Source: Toxorhynchites rutilus septentrionalis
Lineage: Eukaryota; Arthropoda; Insecta; Diptera; Culicidae
Direction of reading: 5' to 3'
DNA length: 64,000 bases
Assembly (NCBI RefSeq): GCF_029784135.1
Contig: NC_073746.1
Span: forward strand, 247,637,307-247,701,306
The notes beneath the pieces were generated by a model. It did not search any database. It worked only from the letters and a program-made list of their open reading frames with translations, and was not told the origin of the DNA. The position numbers and the translations under genes were made by a program. Position 1 is the first letter of the stretch, and each line of letters opens with the position of its first letter. Positions 1 to 11,390 of the stretch are shown here, in pieces.

Positions 1-650
1 TGTGTATGTATGTAAATGTTTGAATGTTTATATCCACCGATGCCGCCTTGTGTGTGTGATTGTGACGCACGTCCTTTCAATAAAAGTGACTTAAATATAC
101 TATGTAATTTTCACTACAGCAAATAAGTATCCCGATAAAAAGAACATTGCTAGTTGTTTTGTAAGTGTTTCAAGTTTTTTTCAAGTGCGGCTAAATGAAT
201 GTCTATCACTGTATACCGGGGTGTAAAATCAAAGTTTCAAAAACGAAAGCGTTACGCCGGAGACCGAGACTTTGAGCGTTAATAACTCCTAAACAACCGA
301 ACGAAATGGTATGATAAACACTTCATTCGAAAGATAAAATGTCTACGCGTTATATACTTGTTACTTTTCCATCCAAAAACGTGTTTCAACAGCCTTAAAA
401 TAGCTTTCAAAACATGCTATTGAAATCACCAATCGGTATATAAGCGTGCGTCGCTCGGAAATCCGCTCAGTTATAATTGAACAGCGATTGGAGCATGTTG
501 TCGCTGTTGTGGTGAAGCTAACTTCGTTTATCATGAAAGCGCTGATGAACGGTGTCACCAAGAGCCTGTTTATGTACCTCAGGCCATAAGGGAATCCATC
601 AGGAGGAGAGTGATGCCACAAACGGTTCCGCTTGAGACATCGGAGCAACC
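1..650. other. AT-rich leader with promoter-like segment, no gene
   Basis: No supported gene. The first 60 bases are GT/AT-rich simple sequence. A TATA/initiator pair lies at 437-472 (separate entry). Downstream of it is a short ATG frame at about 533 of 18 codons, with no recognisable product. Longer frames on both strands show no domain and overlap each other, so I treat them as noise. Confidence 0.5.
437..472 (+). promoter_or_regulatory. TATA box plus initiator-like core promoter
   Basis: TATATAAG at 437-444 is followed by TCAGTT at 467-472, which matches the arthropod initiator consensus TCAKTY. The A of the initiator lies 32 bases after the first T of the TATA box, the canonical RNA polymerase II spacing. 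The segment lies just upstream of the duplicated repeat blocks, so it more likely belongs to a repeat than to a host gene. The spacing is seen directly; activity is inferred. Confidence 0.4.
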
Positions 651-873
651 ACCACACACACACATACACGCGCGGAACTATTTCCGTTTGGTTGCCATCC
701 AGCATCGAGAAGATTCCGGAAAGATGTCATCGTTGCTGAAAAATAATCTACCAGTTCCCCTTGGAATTGAAAAATACATTCATGCGAAAGAGTATATGTT
801 AATGTTTCCTATCCATATAACACTGCAACCAAATACATTTGGTTATGTGATTTTTCAATCAAGTGCAATGAAC
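651..873 (+). repeat. Direct repeat block, copy 1
   Basis: This block, from a CA-rich start through ACGCGCGGAAC to a GTGATTTTTCAATCAAGTGC end, recurs at 1447-1667 in the same orientation with scattered substitutions and small indels. The overlapping frames in both copies are not conserved as protein. A degraded partial third piece (GAGGAGAATCTGGAAAGATG) lies around 920-960. I do not recognise the family. Confidence 0.75.
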
Positions 874-1446
874 AGGTGGTTATCGAGTTAGCATTAGCCA
901 CTGGTGGGCTTCGAGTATCGAGGAGAATCTGGAAAGATGTTATCGTTATCGTCAAGTGCAATTAGCAGAAAAGTTGCTGAAGATTATTCTCCCCCATCAG
1001 TAAGATATTTTCGTATCCAATATTGGATGCGCGCGCAACGGAAAATGTTTCGCATCGCAAAAATCATATAATTTTAAATCGATTATTGCTCAGTCGCTGA
1101 AAGTTTCAAACTCAGAGAGAGCATTCGCCTCTAGTTTGCCTTCCAAATTGCCATCGTAAACCACGCCTTCTCTCGATTCAATCACGTACAAAAAGCATAC
1201 TTAAGAAATACTCTGGTGGTGAAACGCATTCATTTTTCATGAGTACATCGACAAGGCAACATCGCTATTGAACGATCTGAACGGCGAGGGATCGAGGGAT
1301 TCATTACCTGGCCTGACTTGATTTGAAACGCATTCAGTTTGTTTGGAACTGTGAGGGAGCGCAGAAACGCCGATCCATCAGGAGGAGAAAAGAAGGCGAC
1401 CAAGAGAGTATCAGCATCGAAAAACATCGGAGACATCGGAGTAGCA

Positions 1447-1667
1447 GCCACACACACATACATACACGCGCGGAACTATTTTCGTTTGGTTGCCATCCAG
1501 CGCCGAGAAGATTCCGGAAAGATGTTATCGTCGCTGAAAAAAAATCTTCCTGTTCTCTTGGAATTGAAAATTACATTCAAGCGCAAGAGTTTATTGTGTT
1601 TTCTATCCATATAATACTGCGACCAAATACATTTGGTTTTGTGATTTTTCAATCAAGTGCGATCAAC
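1447..1667 (+). repeat. Direct repeat block, copy 2
   Basis: Second copy of the block at 651-873, sharing GGAACTATTTTCGTTTGG, GCCGAGAAGATTCCGGAAAG and a GTGATTTTTCAATCAAGTGC end. The roughly 800-bp spacing suggests either a tandem segmental duplication or two insertions of one family. Confidence 0.75.
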
Positions 1668-2040
1668 GTAAGACCACGCCTTTCGGCAATTTATTAGAGA
1701 TGCAATGAATCTTAAGAAGGAATTCCCGCTCTACGCGCACTGGCAAACGATTTTTACTCAACAATTTCTCAAACTAGAAACAGGTGTTGTGAGAATGTAT
1801 GAGCGAACGCAAAAATTATGTAGGCTGATTTGATGCAATAGATATTTTGTCTATTGGAAAATGAATACAAATCGTATCACAATACAAGCAATGCATCATG
1901 TATTATACAACTTTCGTGTGATTGCTTCTTTTGCTGAATATTGTGCCTTCAACGTAACGCTCTCGTTTTCGAAGTCCACCAAATATTTATTTATTCATTC
2001 ATTCAGAATTGATTCAGAAGCAATTAAAAACAAATCATCA
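1668..2040. other. No recognisable feature
   Basis: AT-rich DNA. The short frame at 1861-2055 has no domain. Nothing supportable is seen. Confidence 0.4.
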
Positions 2041-2600
2041 CTAAATCAACGATAGTCCTACGTCACCCTTGCGGTTATACCACAGATATAACCCACTTCC
2101 TGTTTTTTTGTTCGGATCAAACTAGTCGAAATGTCGCAACATTTGACTACTAATTAAAATCGGATTTTTATCGCAATGAGCGCAAGTGAGAAAAAACCTG
2201 TACTAACTGTTACGGAACGTGTTAGGCGGCACAGAAAACGGAAACTATGAGGAAGAGTTTCGTTGACGTCTGAAGCTGCTGGTCCATCATCCACTGTGCT
2301 ACACTTGGATGTTCAAGCGGGAAATTTGAACATTCTGGACAATGTTGCAGGTGATACATCTTACCTCTTCAATTGTTACCGTTTGAGGGATATCAGTATA
2401 TATAACAAACAGGGCCACCATTTGGAGTTTCAAAAGAGTTTTTTTTTTATTAATTCGTTTATTTTTACAGGTTTAAAGGAGCCAAACTTTCAAAAGAGTT
2501 AAAATAACAGATTTTTTAACAATGAAAAAACAATGACTAAAAATTTATTTATTTATTCTGAATAATCGCAGTCCTACGTCAAACTTACGCCCGTGCCCCT
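2041..2600. repeat. Unclassified repeat with CCTACGTCA motifs
   Basis: The segment is bounded by two direct AGTCCTACGTCA motifs at about 2054 and 2572. A GCCCGTGCCCCTATGCTCAG-type sequence near 2590 recurs in reverse complement at about 42465-42485, so this is probably a dispersed element. A 24-codon ATG frame at 2176-2250 ends in a very basic stretch (RRHRKRKL), like the start of a DNA-binding protein; the family is unknown. A LINE tail is inserted at 2441-2487. Confidence 0.4.
2441..2487 (-). mobile_element. 47-bp 5'-truncated LINE 3' tail with target duplication
   Basis: A poly(T) run followed by the reverse complement of a LINE 3' end (AATTCGTTTATTTTTACAGG and GGAGCC) is flanked by 13-bp direct repeats TTTCAAAAGAGTT at 2428-2440 and 2488-2500. 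The tail matches the 3' ends of the LINE copies at 32356-32503 and 37431-37953. This is an extreme 5' truncation produced by target-primed reverse transcription. Confidence 0.88.
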
Positions 2601-3398
2601 ATGCTCAGATCCTTGTACTTTTTTTTGTACACTAAGGAGCTCAAAAAATCTCGTAGAAATCTTCAATTGGGCGACACTGAGGCAGATTTGTCAGGTAGAA
2701 GTTTTTGGGTGCGAATTTGATCAAATGGGTATTAAGGAACGATTGTGTTTTATGGCGTAATGCGAAGACGATTTATCCGCCAAAAACACGCATTGTCCAT
2801 TTGCATGATGTTTTTGTTGAAATGGGATCAAACATTCGTTCTGGTACACTCGATTCTCGATTGATAGCGAATATTTGATTGATAGGCCTGAACTATGGTT
2901 TAGGAATACCACTGTCGGAAATGACAGTGTACAGTAGAACTTTCTGTTCAAACTTATGTTTAAACTTCTATTTTATGTTCGGAGATGCTATCCATGGGAT
3001 AGTATCGATCGTTTTCGGGAATGTACGTTTTCGAAAGAGGGAGGTAACTTTCGCAGTCCAAAACAAAACATTTTCCGGAATTTTTTTTTATCTACCAGCG
3101 GCATTGGAATTTCAGCGTCGAAATCTATTTCTCAGTGTATTCCGGGCCTCTTGTCTTCTTTCGGCTCTTTATTCTGATTCTTTTCAATATTTTGCAGATG
3201 TAGGGTCAGTGGGGAGGACATACGGTGTTAATTTTATCTCCAAAAGTACAGATCATCTTGGTTTTCTTTTATAATGTCATCTCCTTTTATTGGTAAACCG
3301 TATGTGCCTAACGTACAAAACCCAGTTAAAATTTGACAGGTGGAGGGAAACGGTAGCATAAACAAGCACATACATAAGCAAGCACAATCAAGAAAATG
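2601..3398. other. No recognisable gene
   Basis: AT-rich sequence. The longest frame (2879-3274, plus) has no domain, composition typical of random AT-rich frames, and competing frames on both strands. I see no repeat ends here. Confidence 0.4.
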
Positions 3399-3400
3399 TA

Positions 3401-3779
3401 GGGGAAATGGGGGTAAAACGGACATGTTAAGAAGAACTTTAATTGTACCTTTGTAATATCATGCTTTCGAAAACTTAAAAGCAGTTTCTTACAATTCAAT
3501 ATGCTGGTTCTCGAAATAATTTGTCAAATTTTGCAATTAAACCACTCAAAATGCTTAATATCGAAGCCTCAAAAATTACATCCACACGCGGAATTATGTT
3601 TTATTTTCGGTTTTTGTTTCCCTATTTTACTTTTGATCAGTATTCATTGTCATAGGATGGTTTAAATATTATGGAATAGCATGTAGAAGGGGTCCTTATT
3701 AACAAAAATTTTAAATTCATAATGTAACTATACACATCAACCACCTATTGATTATACCCCGTCTTACCCGCGGCTCCCC
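3401..3779 (+). mobile_element. Miniature inverted-repeat element, TA duplication
   Basis: The element starts GGGGAAATGGGGGTAAAACG and ends GTCTTACCCGCGGCTCCCC, an imperfect terminal inverted repeat, between TA dinucleotides at 3399-3400 and 3780-3781. It has no coding capacity. The same family recurs as fragments at 13925-14070, 38310-38437, 38497-39041 and 40025-40147. TA duplication and size suggest a Tc1/mariner- or pogo-mobilised miniature element, but the superfamily is unproven. Confidence 0.7.
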
Positions 3780-3781
3780 TA

Positions 3782-4440
3782 AGTTTTTCGATCGTGGTTT
3801 TAAGTTTTTTTTTCCGCTGATTAAACAAAGTTTCCGTGTATTGTTCAGTAAAGTTATGTTCGCCTACAGAAGAGGAAACATTTGATGCAGCGAAACAGTA
3901 AGTTTCATAACAATAAATGAAAATAATTGCATTTTAATTTTCGCATGCTGTGTGGGGTGATATGGACACGTTTCTGTGGGGTGAATTGGTCATTTAGGTT
4001 TGAGACTTTTATTTGGTCTAACTGAATGGAATTATCTATTTTTTCAAAATTTCGAAATGCCAGAAAATATATAATTTTTTTTGTACCGCATATTTATTTT
4101 TTTATTAGATTTTTTGATGAAAAAATTTCAGATTTGGAAGAACGAACTAAATCTCAAACAAATAAAAAATAGTTCAACAGGACACGTGTATAGCTTGTTC
4201 GCGAAAGCCCGATAACAATAAGATTTAAATTCTGCAAAGATGTTATGCATAATATTTCGGAAAAACACTATAAAACTTAGTATTCCAAAAAACAACATCA
4301 AGTTCAATTGTCCCTTGTTGATATTCTAAGCATAACTGTCCCACCATAAATTTTTGAACCAAGCACGGTTGATTCAGTGAGGGAAACTTTTCACATTTCA
4401 TCAAATTGATTTTTATTCACTACTTCAGTTGATAGAAACG
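3782..4440. other. AT-rich DNA, no gene
   Basis: No coding frame. GTGGGGTGA-like motifs near 3955 and 3978 and CCCACC near 4340 could be remains of another miniature element, but I could not define its ends. Confidence 0.35.
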
Positions 4441-4449
4441 AAAGTAAAT

Positions 4450-4690
4450 CTTTAATAACAGCACGACAAACGGCATGAATGAAGGTGCGATTGTTCAATC
4501 GAATAGAAGGATACAGTGAAAAGACATCCGTATGAATGAAGAATGTCCATTCATCAAATCAGCTCATGAGCCTGCGATATTCGTTCGAATAGAAGTCAAG
4601 AATGACTGATGGTAACTGTTCGTTGAATGAATTGATAATTTTCAGCACTGGTTGTGAATATTCAGCAATTCGATTTTCATATCGTCTGGT
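4450..4690. repeat. Dispersed repeat preserving an empty hAT target site
   Basis: This stretch is colinear with 48380-48571 joined directly to 50939-51000, that is, with the DNA on either side of the hAT element at 48572-50938. The target octamer (CTGATGGT-like, about 4604-4611) is present once here and duplicated there. It therefore serves as an unoccupied reference for that insertion. Confidence 0.75.
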
Positions 4691-5290
4691 CGAGAGTGCT
4701 TATGCATTTTGCCATCAATGCACAAATTGTTGTTGTGTTATGCCTTACCAAAGGTCATAAACATATTTTTTTCACAAATGTTTTCGATTTTAGTGACAGC
4801 TAAGTATGGTTTGTTCAGAGAGGTTATACATCTGTGAATAATATTTATTTCATATCGCTTTATGTTCAACACAAACACTCTTGATGTCAACCGCCAGAGT
4901 TTCATGCTCAACTAGCCAAATTTGTGGGTGGATGACACTGGTGGTGGATTGAAAGAAAAGTTCAGCTAAATTTTATTTAGAATTTGTTGACATTATTCAT
5001 GGGGACACTGCTCTTATTGATAATACACGTAGATATTTGAATTTCATAGTTAGGGACTCCAGCGTCTCAATATGTGTGAATAAACAGAAACATCAGTTAG
5101 AAATAAAACAATTGAGTCATTTTTTCGAGGTGGAATCCATAAATTGATTAAAAATTGTAAAATAGTAGTAACCATGGAGGGAGAATTCTTTTCCAACAAA
5201 CAATGAATGCAGGAATAAGCGGAAACGGACTTACTGGGTAAGAGAGTAAAAAGTGCCCCCGAACTAAATCGCCAGCACTACGGAAAACAT
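4691..5290. other. No recognisable feature
   Basis: AT-rich, no supported frame. The minus-strand frame at 5148-5525 overlaps the transposon end at 5297 and has no domain. Confidence 0.4.
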
Positions 5291-5296
5291 TATATA

Positions 5297-5935
5297 AAGG
5301 GTGTCCCACATCAAATTGCATCTCGGAAAAAAACGCTGAAGAAAAAAACCCATTGGGTATTTTCTTTTGAAAATTTAGATAGAAGTAGTTTAGAGTGTAT
5401 TGTTTACACTGCATTTTTATCGCTGTCAGTTTTTTTCGAAAATTGGAAAAAAAATTGCGTGACCCGAAAAGAGACGCCGCAAATTGATTTCGCTCCAGCA
5501 CCTGGAAAATCCCCAACTCTCTCATCGGTGCCTCGAACGGAGAATCGTGTGATTAAACGTTACTACGAATCTCTGACCATCAAACGGAAGGAGAAATGTG
5601 GTCAGAATGGATGTTCTTCCAGTGATCAGGATCACAATCGTGTCGTGAAAGCTATTAAGCGGAATCCCAATGCTTCGGTCAGAAATGTGGCCAAAAAGTG
5701 AATCTGTCCAAGTCTCTCGTTCAGAGAGCCAAGGACCGGGGGGAACTGCATACGTACAAAGTGCAGAAGGTCCCAAATCATGACGAACGGGAAAATACGG
5801 TGGGAAAATCACGGGCCCAGAATCTGTACACCCAAGTACTGATGAAGTCTTATTGTCTCATCATGGATGATGATGGATGTTTCTGGTCAATCGCTAGCTT
5901 CAAACGGACCATTTGTTGACAGTAGAGATCTGAAT
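5297..5935 (+). mobile_element. 3'-truncated ITm (Tc1/mariner, ITmD37E-like) element
   Basis: The left end AAGGGTGTCCCACATCAAAT lies beside TA (5295-5296). It matches, in reverse complement, the outer end of the element closing at 18000. The body carries the N-terminal half of a transposase; the catalytic C-terminal half and right end are missing. After about 5935 the sequence becomes an A/T-rich run (5950-6020) without family similarity. Confidence 0.75.
5457..5935 (+). pseudogene. ITmD37E-like transposase, N-terminal fragment
   Basis: Two overlapping frames (about 5459-5701 and 5698-5919) together read as a transposase N-terminus: a region around RVIKRYYESLTIKRK, the linker NRVVKAIKRNPNASVRNVAKK, a second helix region (NLSKSLVQRAKDRGELHTYK), then KVPNHDERENTVGKSRAQNL and CLIMDDDG. 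The last corresponds to the first catalytic aspartate motif (MDDETY in the sister copy at 15815-16376). The frame is broken near 5698 by a stop, and the start ATG seen in the sister copy is lost. The second aspartate and final acidic residue are absent. Assignment to ITmD37E is from family knowledge of the MDDETY motif, not from a search. Confidence 0.75.
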
Positions 5936-5939
5936 TTAG

Positions 5940-6520
5940 TGTTAGCACTGAAAAAAAATTAAAAATTTTATAAAAAATTGAAAAATTAAAAAAATATAAT
6001 TAAAATAAAAAAAAAATTGCACGTCTTTTACTGTTATAGTATAGGTACCATAAACGCAATTCAAAATTTCAGCTTTTCGGCATGCATTTTCGCCTTTATG
6101 AAGGAAAAAGTTTCAAATGTACCGAATTTTCTCTTTGTTCACTTCCATTGTTAAAACCCTGTAACTGACAACTGAATGGAGCAAGCAAAGAACACCAAGA
6201 GCATTTTTTTAATGTGAAATATCAGCTTTACAACAATCCTGAACTTGAAATTGTATGATCGATATTACGCGAGATATCGATCACTACAGCCAGCTATCGA
6301 GAAAATAATGGATTACATGAACAAATTTCGTATTATTTCGCATCAGGCCCTCAATCAACATTAGAAACCTAGATTTTCGTAAAATAATTGAGAAAAGAAC
6401 GAGTTATTTTACCATGATGGAATGCACAAATTGCTTGAGAAATGTGAAACACACGATTCATCACGAATAATCGAAATTCGACAGCAAACCCATTAAACTT
6501 CTCTGGATCATTGGAATGGA
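5940..6520. other. A/T-rich tract and unique DNA
   Basis: Poly(A)/(T)-rich simple sequence at 5945-6020, then AT-rich sequence without repeats or frames I can support. Confidence 0.4.
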
Positions 6521-7150
6521 AACTCAGAGATGTGAATGTTTCTATAGTGTACTATAGTCCATAGGGTCGTTTGTTGTTTCTATGTCAAAGGTGGCTTGAA
6601 CGGGCAGCTAATTGCTTGCGTTCATCGCCAGTCGGAGCGCTTTGCTGACAGCCAATTGGCGCCCAACTGTCCAGCGGCTAAGAATGCCGAGAAAAATTAA
6701 ATTAATTATCAGACATGCAAATGGATATTATTAGAAACAAATGGGTTATCCAATTCGCATTCGAATAGGAACAGAGAGTGGGGAAGCGAGTCCGTGTGTG
6801 TATGACCTGCCAGTGCAAGTTTTGTCTTTTACTGTCAGCTCACTAATCACTATGTCACGACAAACGTCTCATAACCAAAGCTTCCAATAATCATTTGCAC
6901 TAAAAGCAGGCGCCCGTAATTGATGTTAACAACAGTGAGGTCCGAAGGAAAATGATACCCGATCAACGCGTTATCCCCGCTGGCAGCTGAACTGAAATTT
7001 AATTAGTTATTGTTATCTGGACACTGGGTGTCATTACAATTATTTAAGGAATCTTGCTCTCTGTAATTATTACAGTTAGCGGGCCACCCACCGTTTACTT
7101 GACTTGCAATAATATAACTTATTTGAAAGTCCCACGCTGTCGATATTTAT
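6520..7150. other. Non-repetitive island, possible regulatory DNA
   Basis: More balanced base composition than its surroundings, no repeat ends and no frame. It contains several homeodomain-type TAATTA/TTAATTA cores and GC-richer blocks (about 6600-6690 and 6900-6990). The composition is directly visible; a regulatory role is only inferred. Confidence 0.3.
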
Positions 7151-9010
7151 AATATATTATATTGCATTATATTGAAGTGGCCACCAATTGTATTCGAAAG
7201 GTATTTTTCATTTGATTGAACCGCAAACAACTATTATTTTTATTGCTTAAAAATGTTGAATTTTGTACCCGAAAAAAAAATCATTTGCGGAACGTTTAAT
7301 GGTATTTTTTTTTGTTTTTCTTCAGACTGACTTTAGACTTTGTTTACAGCTGATAGTTATCATTTGCTTCTCGAAGTTTGTAAAGGATATGCTCCATCGT
7401 TAAGCGTTTGTGGAAAGTGGTTTAAACGATTAAGAAGCAATGATTTCGATTTGGATCAAAAAGAATATAGTATAGCCAATATAGTATGAACCCAATTTAA
7501 AAGAGTCCCAAATCATGACAGTGCATTTATAATTGGGATTTTCGGCGTTCGACAGGAAACATGTTTCAATTTTCATGGTAGCTAATAAAACTGAGAGTAA
7601 CGGGCGCTGGTTCGTAATACAATATTCTCAAAATAATGTCGTTGGCACCAACATAAATTATACCCTAGCAGTGCACTCGAATGAGTGAAGCATCCGCTCA
7701 CCTTTTCACATAGCCGCATGCTCCATGAACGCAAGCTGAACCAATTCTGAATTTTTATTAACACAATTGATTTCTTAATGATTTGCGGGATACTTTACAT
7801 GGCACATGTAAGTCAGTGATACCCTCAGTCGGAGTCGTGCAGGCGTATTCACATCGGATCTACAATTGGAAGAAATCTGTTGAACACACGACATCCGCTG
7901 AAGAAATGAATACGTACGAGTACATCGTGACAGTAAAAGTTAATCTGCGGATCATTTTGCCTTCTGCCCGGGCAACAGAGTAAGAGGTACACACACACGC
8001 GAGACGTGCAGTTCAATTGTACCGTCAGTATCCAATTTATTTCATGATTAAGTCATAATCATTAATTTTCTTGCCACCCCCACTTTGCGATCCCAAACCC
8101 ATCGCCCACCTGCTTCTCGGATATGTTTTGCTTCACTCCCAAACATGAAAGACCCTCATCTGACTTGGGAATAATTAAACGGTGCTGAATTAAAACATTT
8201 CTCTGATTCTTGTACGATGTAGATCTTTGGGGGGTGCTTTTGTGCTGTAGCAATAATTCGCTCTTGTCAAAAAATCTGACCTTTTACCGTTCGGAGGCAG
8301 CCACAAGGAGCAAAAGGAAGTATTTCTGCAGTGGCCCAAAACGAAAACGAATCTCTCCGAAATTCATTTGCATTGTTTATCGCTTTACGGCACCCATTAT
8401 AGCACGTTTGCGAGACAGACCCGCTGTGGTTTCTTCAGTTCAATCTTCTACGCGGCATCTCATGTAAGCGGCATTCTTCGAGATTTCTCATATGTACCTT
8501 CCACCCCATTGGCAATGGCACACTGTTTGTACTGTCCCGAAGCGTCAGCACAGGTATGTATTAAGCCACGAAACAATAAGAGCTTAAATTAATAATAAAA
8601 ACCACCCGACACCTCAATGATAACTGCTTCGATTTAATTCCCGGCGACCGAAAGCATTTTCTCTCACCACAATGTTTACCGATTCGATATGCGATATTCG
8701 GATGCTCGGATGTGTTGGCACTTGTTGCGGCCTTTGTGCGCACTTTGAAACGCACTTTACGATCCGGAGATAAAAACAAGAGCGTGGCCACGGGAAGCAA
8801 GAAAAAACAAAAGATTCCAGTGGCTCTATTTTGTCGGACACCCAACAGTGCCATGTGTCCCCCTTTTGGGTCTATATGGAAACCACCAGCAATTTGATGA
8901 TAACCTGGTTCTTCGGGTAACAGTGGTTTCTTCTATGTGCCTTTCTGAATTACTTGCGCGTCAAGCATAACGCATAAATACTTTCGGATGACAATTATAA
9001 AAATAACAAG
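7151..9010. other. Unique intergenic DNA, no supported gene
   Basis: Several short frames on both strands overlap (7582-7764, 8062-8253, 8210-8467, 8561-8897) with no recognised domain, none clearly dominating in codon use. A GT-donor-like CAGGTATGTATT occurs near 8550, and GC is somewhat raised at 8640-8890, but I cannot build a gene. Confidence 0.35.
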
Positions 9011-9029
9011 AGATATATCAAAGAATTTT

Positions 9030-9990
9030 TTTTTTAATCTTGTTTTATTAAACCTTCTACAAAAATACTTCGACGCTATTCCAACGACAGTTGGACGGTA
9101 CGTTAGCCATTACCGATGAACAGATGGATGTCTACATGTTCTTCAGATGTTTCGTTGGAGTAGATCCTCCGTTTGAGGTTCACTCAATAATTTTCATCGG
9201 TCGCAGCTGGAAGACGTTGGGTAAGATGATAGTCTTCGGTACAACGTTTATTTTCAGCCGCTTCTCTGCTACAGTGATCTGTTGGTACAATGGTCCGAAA
9301 TCAGGGTCGGCTAAAAGACCATATCCTCCTCCTCGTGATACTTATTGACCAAGGCGGCATCTTTCGGCAGGCACTGTATATGCTTTATATTTCCCATTCA
9401 CCGCAATACCCGTAGAGAAGAACAGCGGTTTGGACATTCTCTTCTTGCTGATCGTCAGCCACAGAAGGGTTTTTTTTACGGGAACTTGTTGTGGGATACA
9501 GTTATATAGGATGTCATCGCTTACTTCCTTGGTGGGGAACGTAAAGTATCCCTTCCCCTGTCAGTCGTTGCCGTCCAACATCAAGTAGGTCTCGTCATCT
9601 TTTCTGATCACTACATAGTGCTTCTCGGGAAAATGTTTTACCTCAGCACCCTCAGCCGCTTCTTCTTGGTGATCCCCTGTTCAGAAACGACCGGTCTCGA
9701 CTGACACATCCGCATAAAAATGTCCATTTTGGCCAGATCACCGTTTGACCGGTTTGGCGACACATCTCCAGCTTTTGCTACACTTTTCGGTCACGTAGCT
9801 TCGACGGGCGGCCGAAACTACGCTTCCATTCGACAATCTCTCCTTTCTCCAAAAGAAAGAGGATGTTGTAAATGCCTCACGATGTCCAACTTCTTAGCTC
9901 CGAGGTGGGGCTGGCAGTACGAACAAAGCATTTTTTTTTGTGCACAACAGGGTTGTTACGATTGATGATGCATAGGTGGATTCACCCCCA
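9030..9990 (-). pseudogene. Decayed ITm (Tc1/mariner, DD37E-like) transposase
   Basis: Read on the minus strand, scattered frames give transposase landmarks in the right order. KDDETYLMLDGND near 9600 is the first aspartate block. KGYFTFPTKEVSDDILYNC follows, then KTLLWLTISKKRMSKPLFFSTG (about 9450-9400), a damaged WPDL-type second-aspartate block near 9310, and INVVPKTIILPNVFQLRPM near 9210, matching the usual PPNVPQLRPIE block before the last acidic residue. Many stops and frameshifts separate them, so it is a fossil. It is a different lineage from the 5.3-kb and 16-kb copies. Ends were not located. Confidence 0.7.
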
Positions 9991-10108
9991 GGTGACAGGG
10001 TAATTACAAAAATCAGTCTATTTCTCATGCATACGTTAAAGTGAGTTTAGAATAATAGTTCATCCATTCTTTAACTAATTTCGGCATGTCGGAATTAGGA
10101 TTTCTATA

Positions 10109-11080
10109 TAAGGTAAATGATCTTGGTTTGTCCAATTTAGGGTGTTTTCACGCAACTAGTAAATGCAAATCGATTTTTCTTCATGAAAATTACATATAAT
10201 CAATACGAGTTTGAGTATATTAAAATCCCAAGTCTCTAGTTGTTAATACTACCATAAGGCGTAGAAAATATTCAGATTTTTATGTTTTTTAACAATTTTC
10301 CTCAAAGAAAAATTATGATCACGGTTTGTCCAGCTCTGATCATGGTTTGTCCAAAAAATGATCATGATTTGTCCGGTTTTAGAAATTATTATTTTTGAAT
10401 GAAAAAAATTCGAATTTTCAAGTAGATGTTGCATTTATCATTGTTTGAGTTTACTGCCATCATATTGATCCATTCATAATTTATGTTTGGTTCAGAATAT
10501 TGCCTTTTCTTGGGCATTTTAAAAGTATTCACCTCAGCACAGAGAAACTTTATGTCTGCGCGAAGGACACAATAAACAGACTGTAGGGCGCTTGCTTTGT
10601 CCACATGATTTCTATGGCAACCGCTTATGCCATAGAAATCATGTGGACAAAGCAACATTAATGAATCGGACAACTCATGATCAGAATTGAGTTCATCTAA
10701 ATGTGTTAATTATATGGTTTAGCTATGTAAATCTGACACAAATGGTGTGAAAGCATGATGTTTACAATATTTGTGAGTGTAATAATCCAAAAAAAGTCTG
10801 AATACGTGCCAAATAATCATCTGGTGATTGATTGAAAGTTAACTCAATAGAGGGGCGCATTGACAACTATAGGAGGTGGATTTTATAATCCTTCAAAACA
10901 TGTGAATCCGCAAAAATATACTGTAAAACCACTGTAATTCATGAAAAAGACAATTTTATTTATATATTTTGAAACATTCGAATACCTGATTTGACACAGG
11001 TGCGCTAAATTAAAGCATTCAAAAAAGTGGACAAACCATGATCATATTTTCGACTTGACAAATCAAAATCATTCACCTTA
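10109..11080. mobile_element. Non-autonomous DNA transposon, 8-bp target duplication
   Basis: Imperfect terminal inverted repeats: TAAGGTAAATGATCTTGG at the left and a right end reading, reverse-complemented, TAAGGTGAATGATTTTGA. The flanks TTTCTATA (10101-10108) and TTTCTATG (11081-11088) agree at 7 of 8 positions, which fits an 8-bp duplication (hAT or P type). Subterminal repeats of a (T)GATCATGRTTTGTCC motif occur at 10315-10375 and 11030-11045. No transposase. A related end lies at about 51521-51686. It contains the hairpin at 10594-10653. Confidence 0.7.
10594..10653. repeat. Perfect 25-bp inverted repeat (hairpin)
   Basis: Arms 10594-10618 and 10629-10653 are perfectly complementary (start GCTTTGTCCACATGATTTC) around a 10-nt loop. 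The sequence includes the family's own TTTGTCC motif. Perfect complementarity inside an otherwise diverged element is unusual. Confidence 0.9.
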
Positions 11081-11089
11081 TTTCTATGA

Positions 11090-11382
11090 CCTCCCATGTT
11101 TTTTCGATATCATATTGTTACAGAACCTCTCTTCAACTATTCATGAACTATTCTACAGTATCTGTTGATCTTTTTTTTTTTTTTGGTAAAACGCAAATTT
11201 TGATATAATACAAAAATGAGTGTTTTTAGGTTAAACAAATGGGAGTGAGACCGACACCCTTCGGGGTAAAACTGACACCTTCAGAGAAATAAAGCAATTT
11301 GAAACACCTGTTGCAATAATTTCAAAGTATTAAGGGGCTATCTGTATGCTATGTGGACACTTCAAGAGCGGAGAGAGGGATA
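11090..11382. other. AT-rich spacer with miniature-element scrap
   Basis: No gene. A GAGACCGACACCCTTCGGGG / TAAAACTGACACC segment near 11250 resembles an end of a TA-type miniature element, but no partner end was found. Confidence 0.35.
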
Positions 11383-11390
11383 GTTGCAGA

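Noticed and set aside
2879..3274. 131-codon plus-strand frame
   Set aside because: Phe/Leu/Ser-rich chance-type sequence without domain or neighbours supporting a gene.
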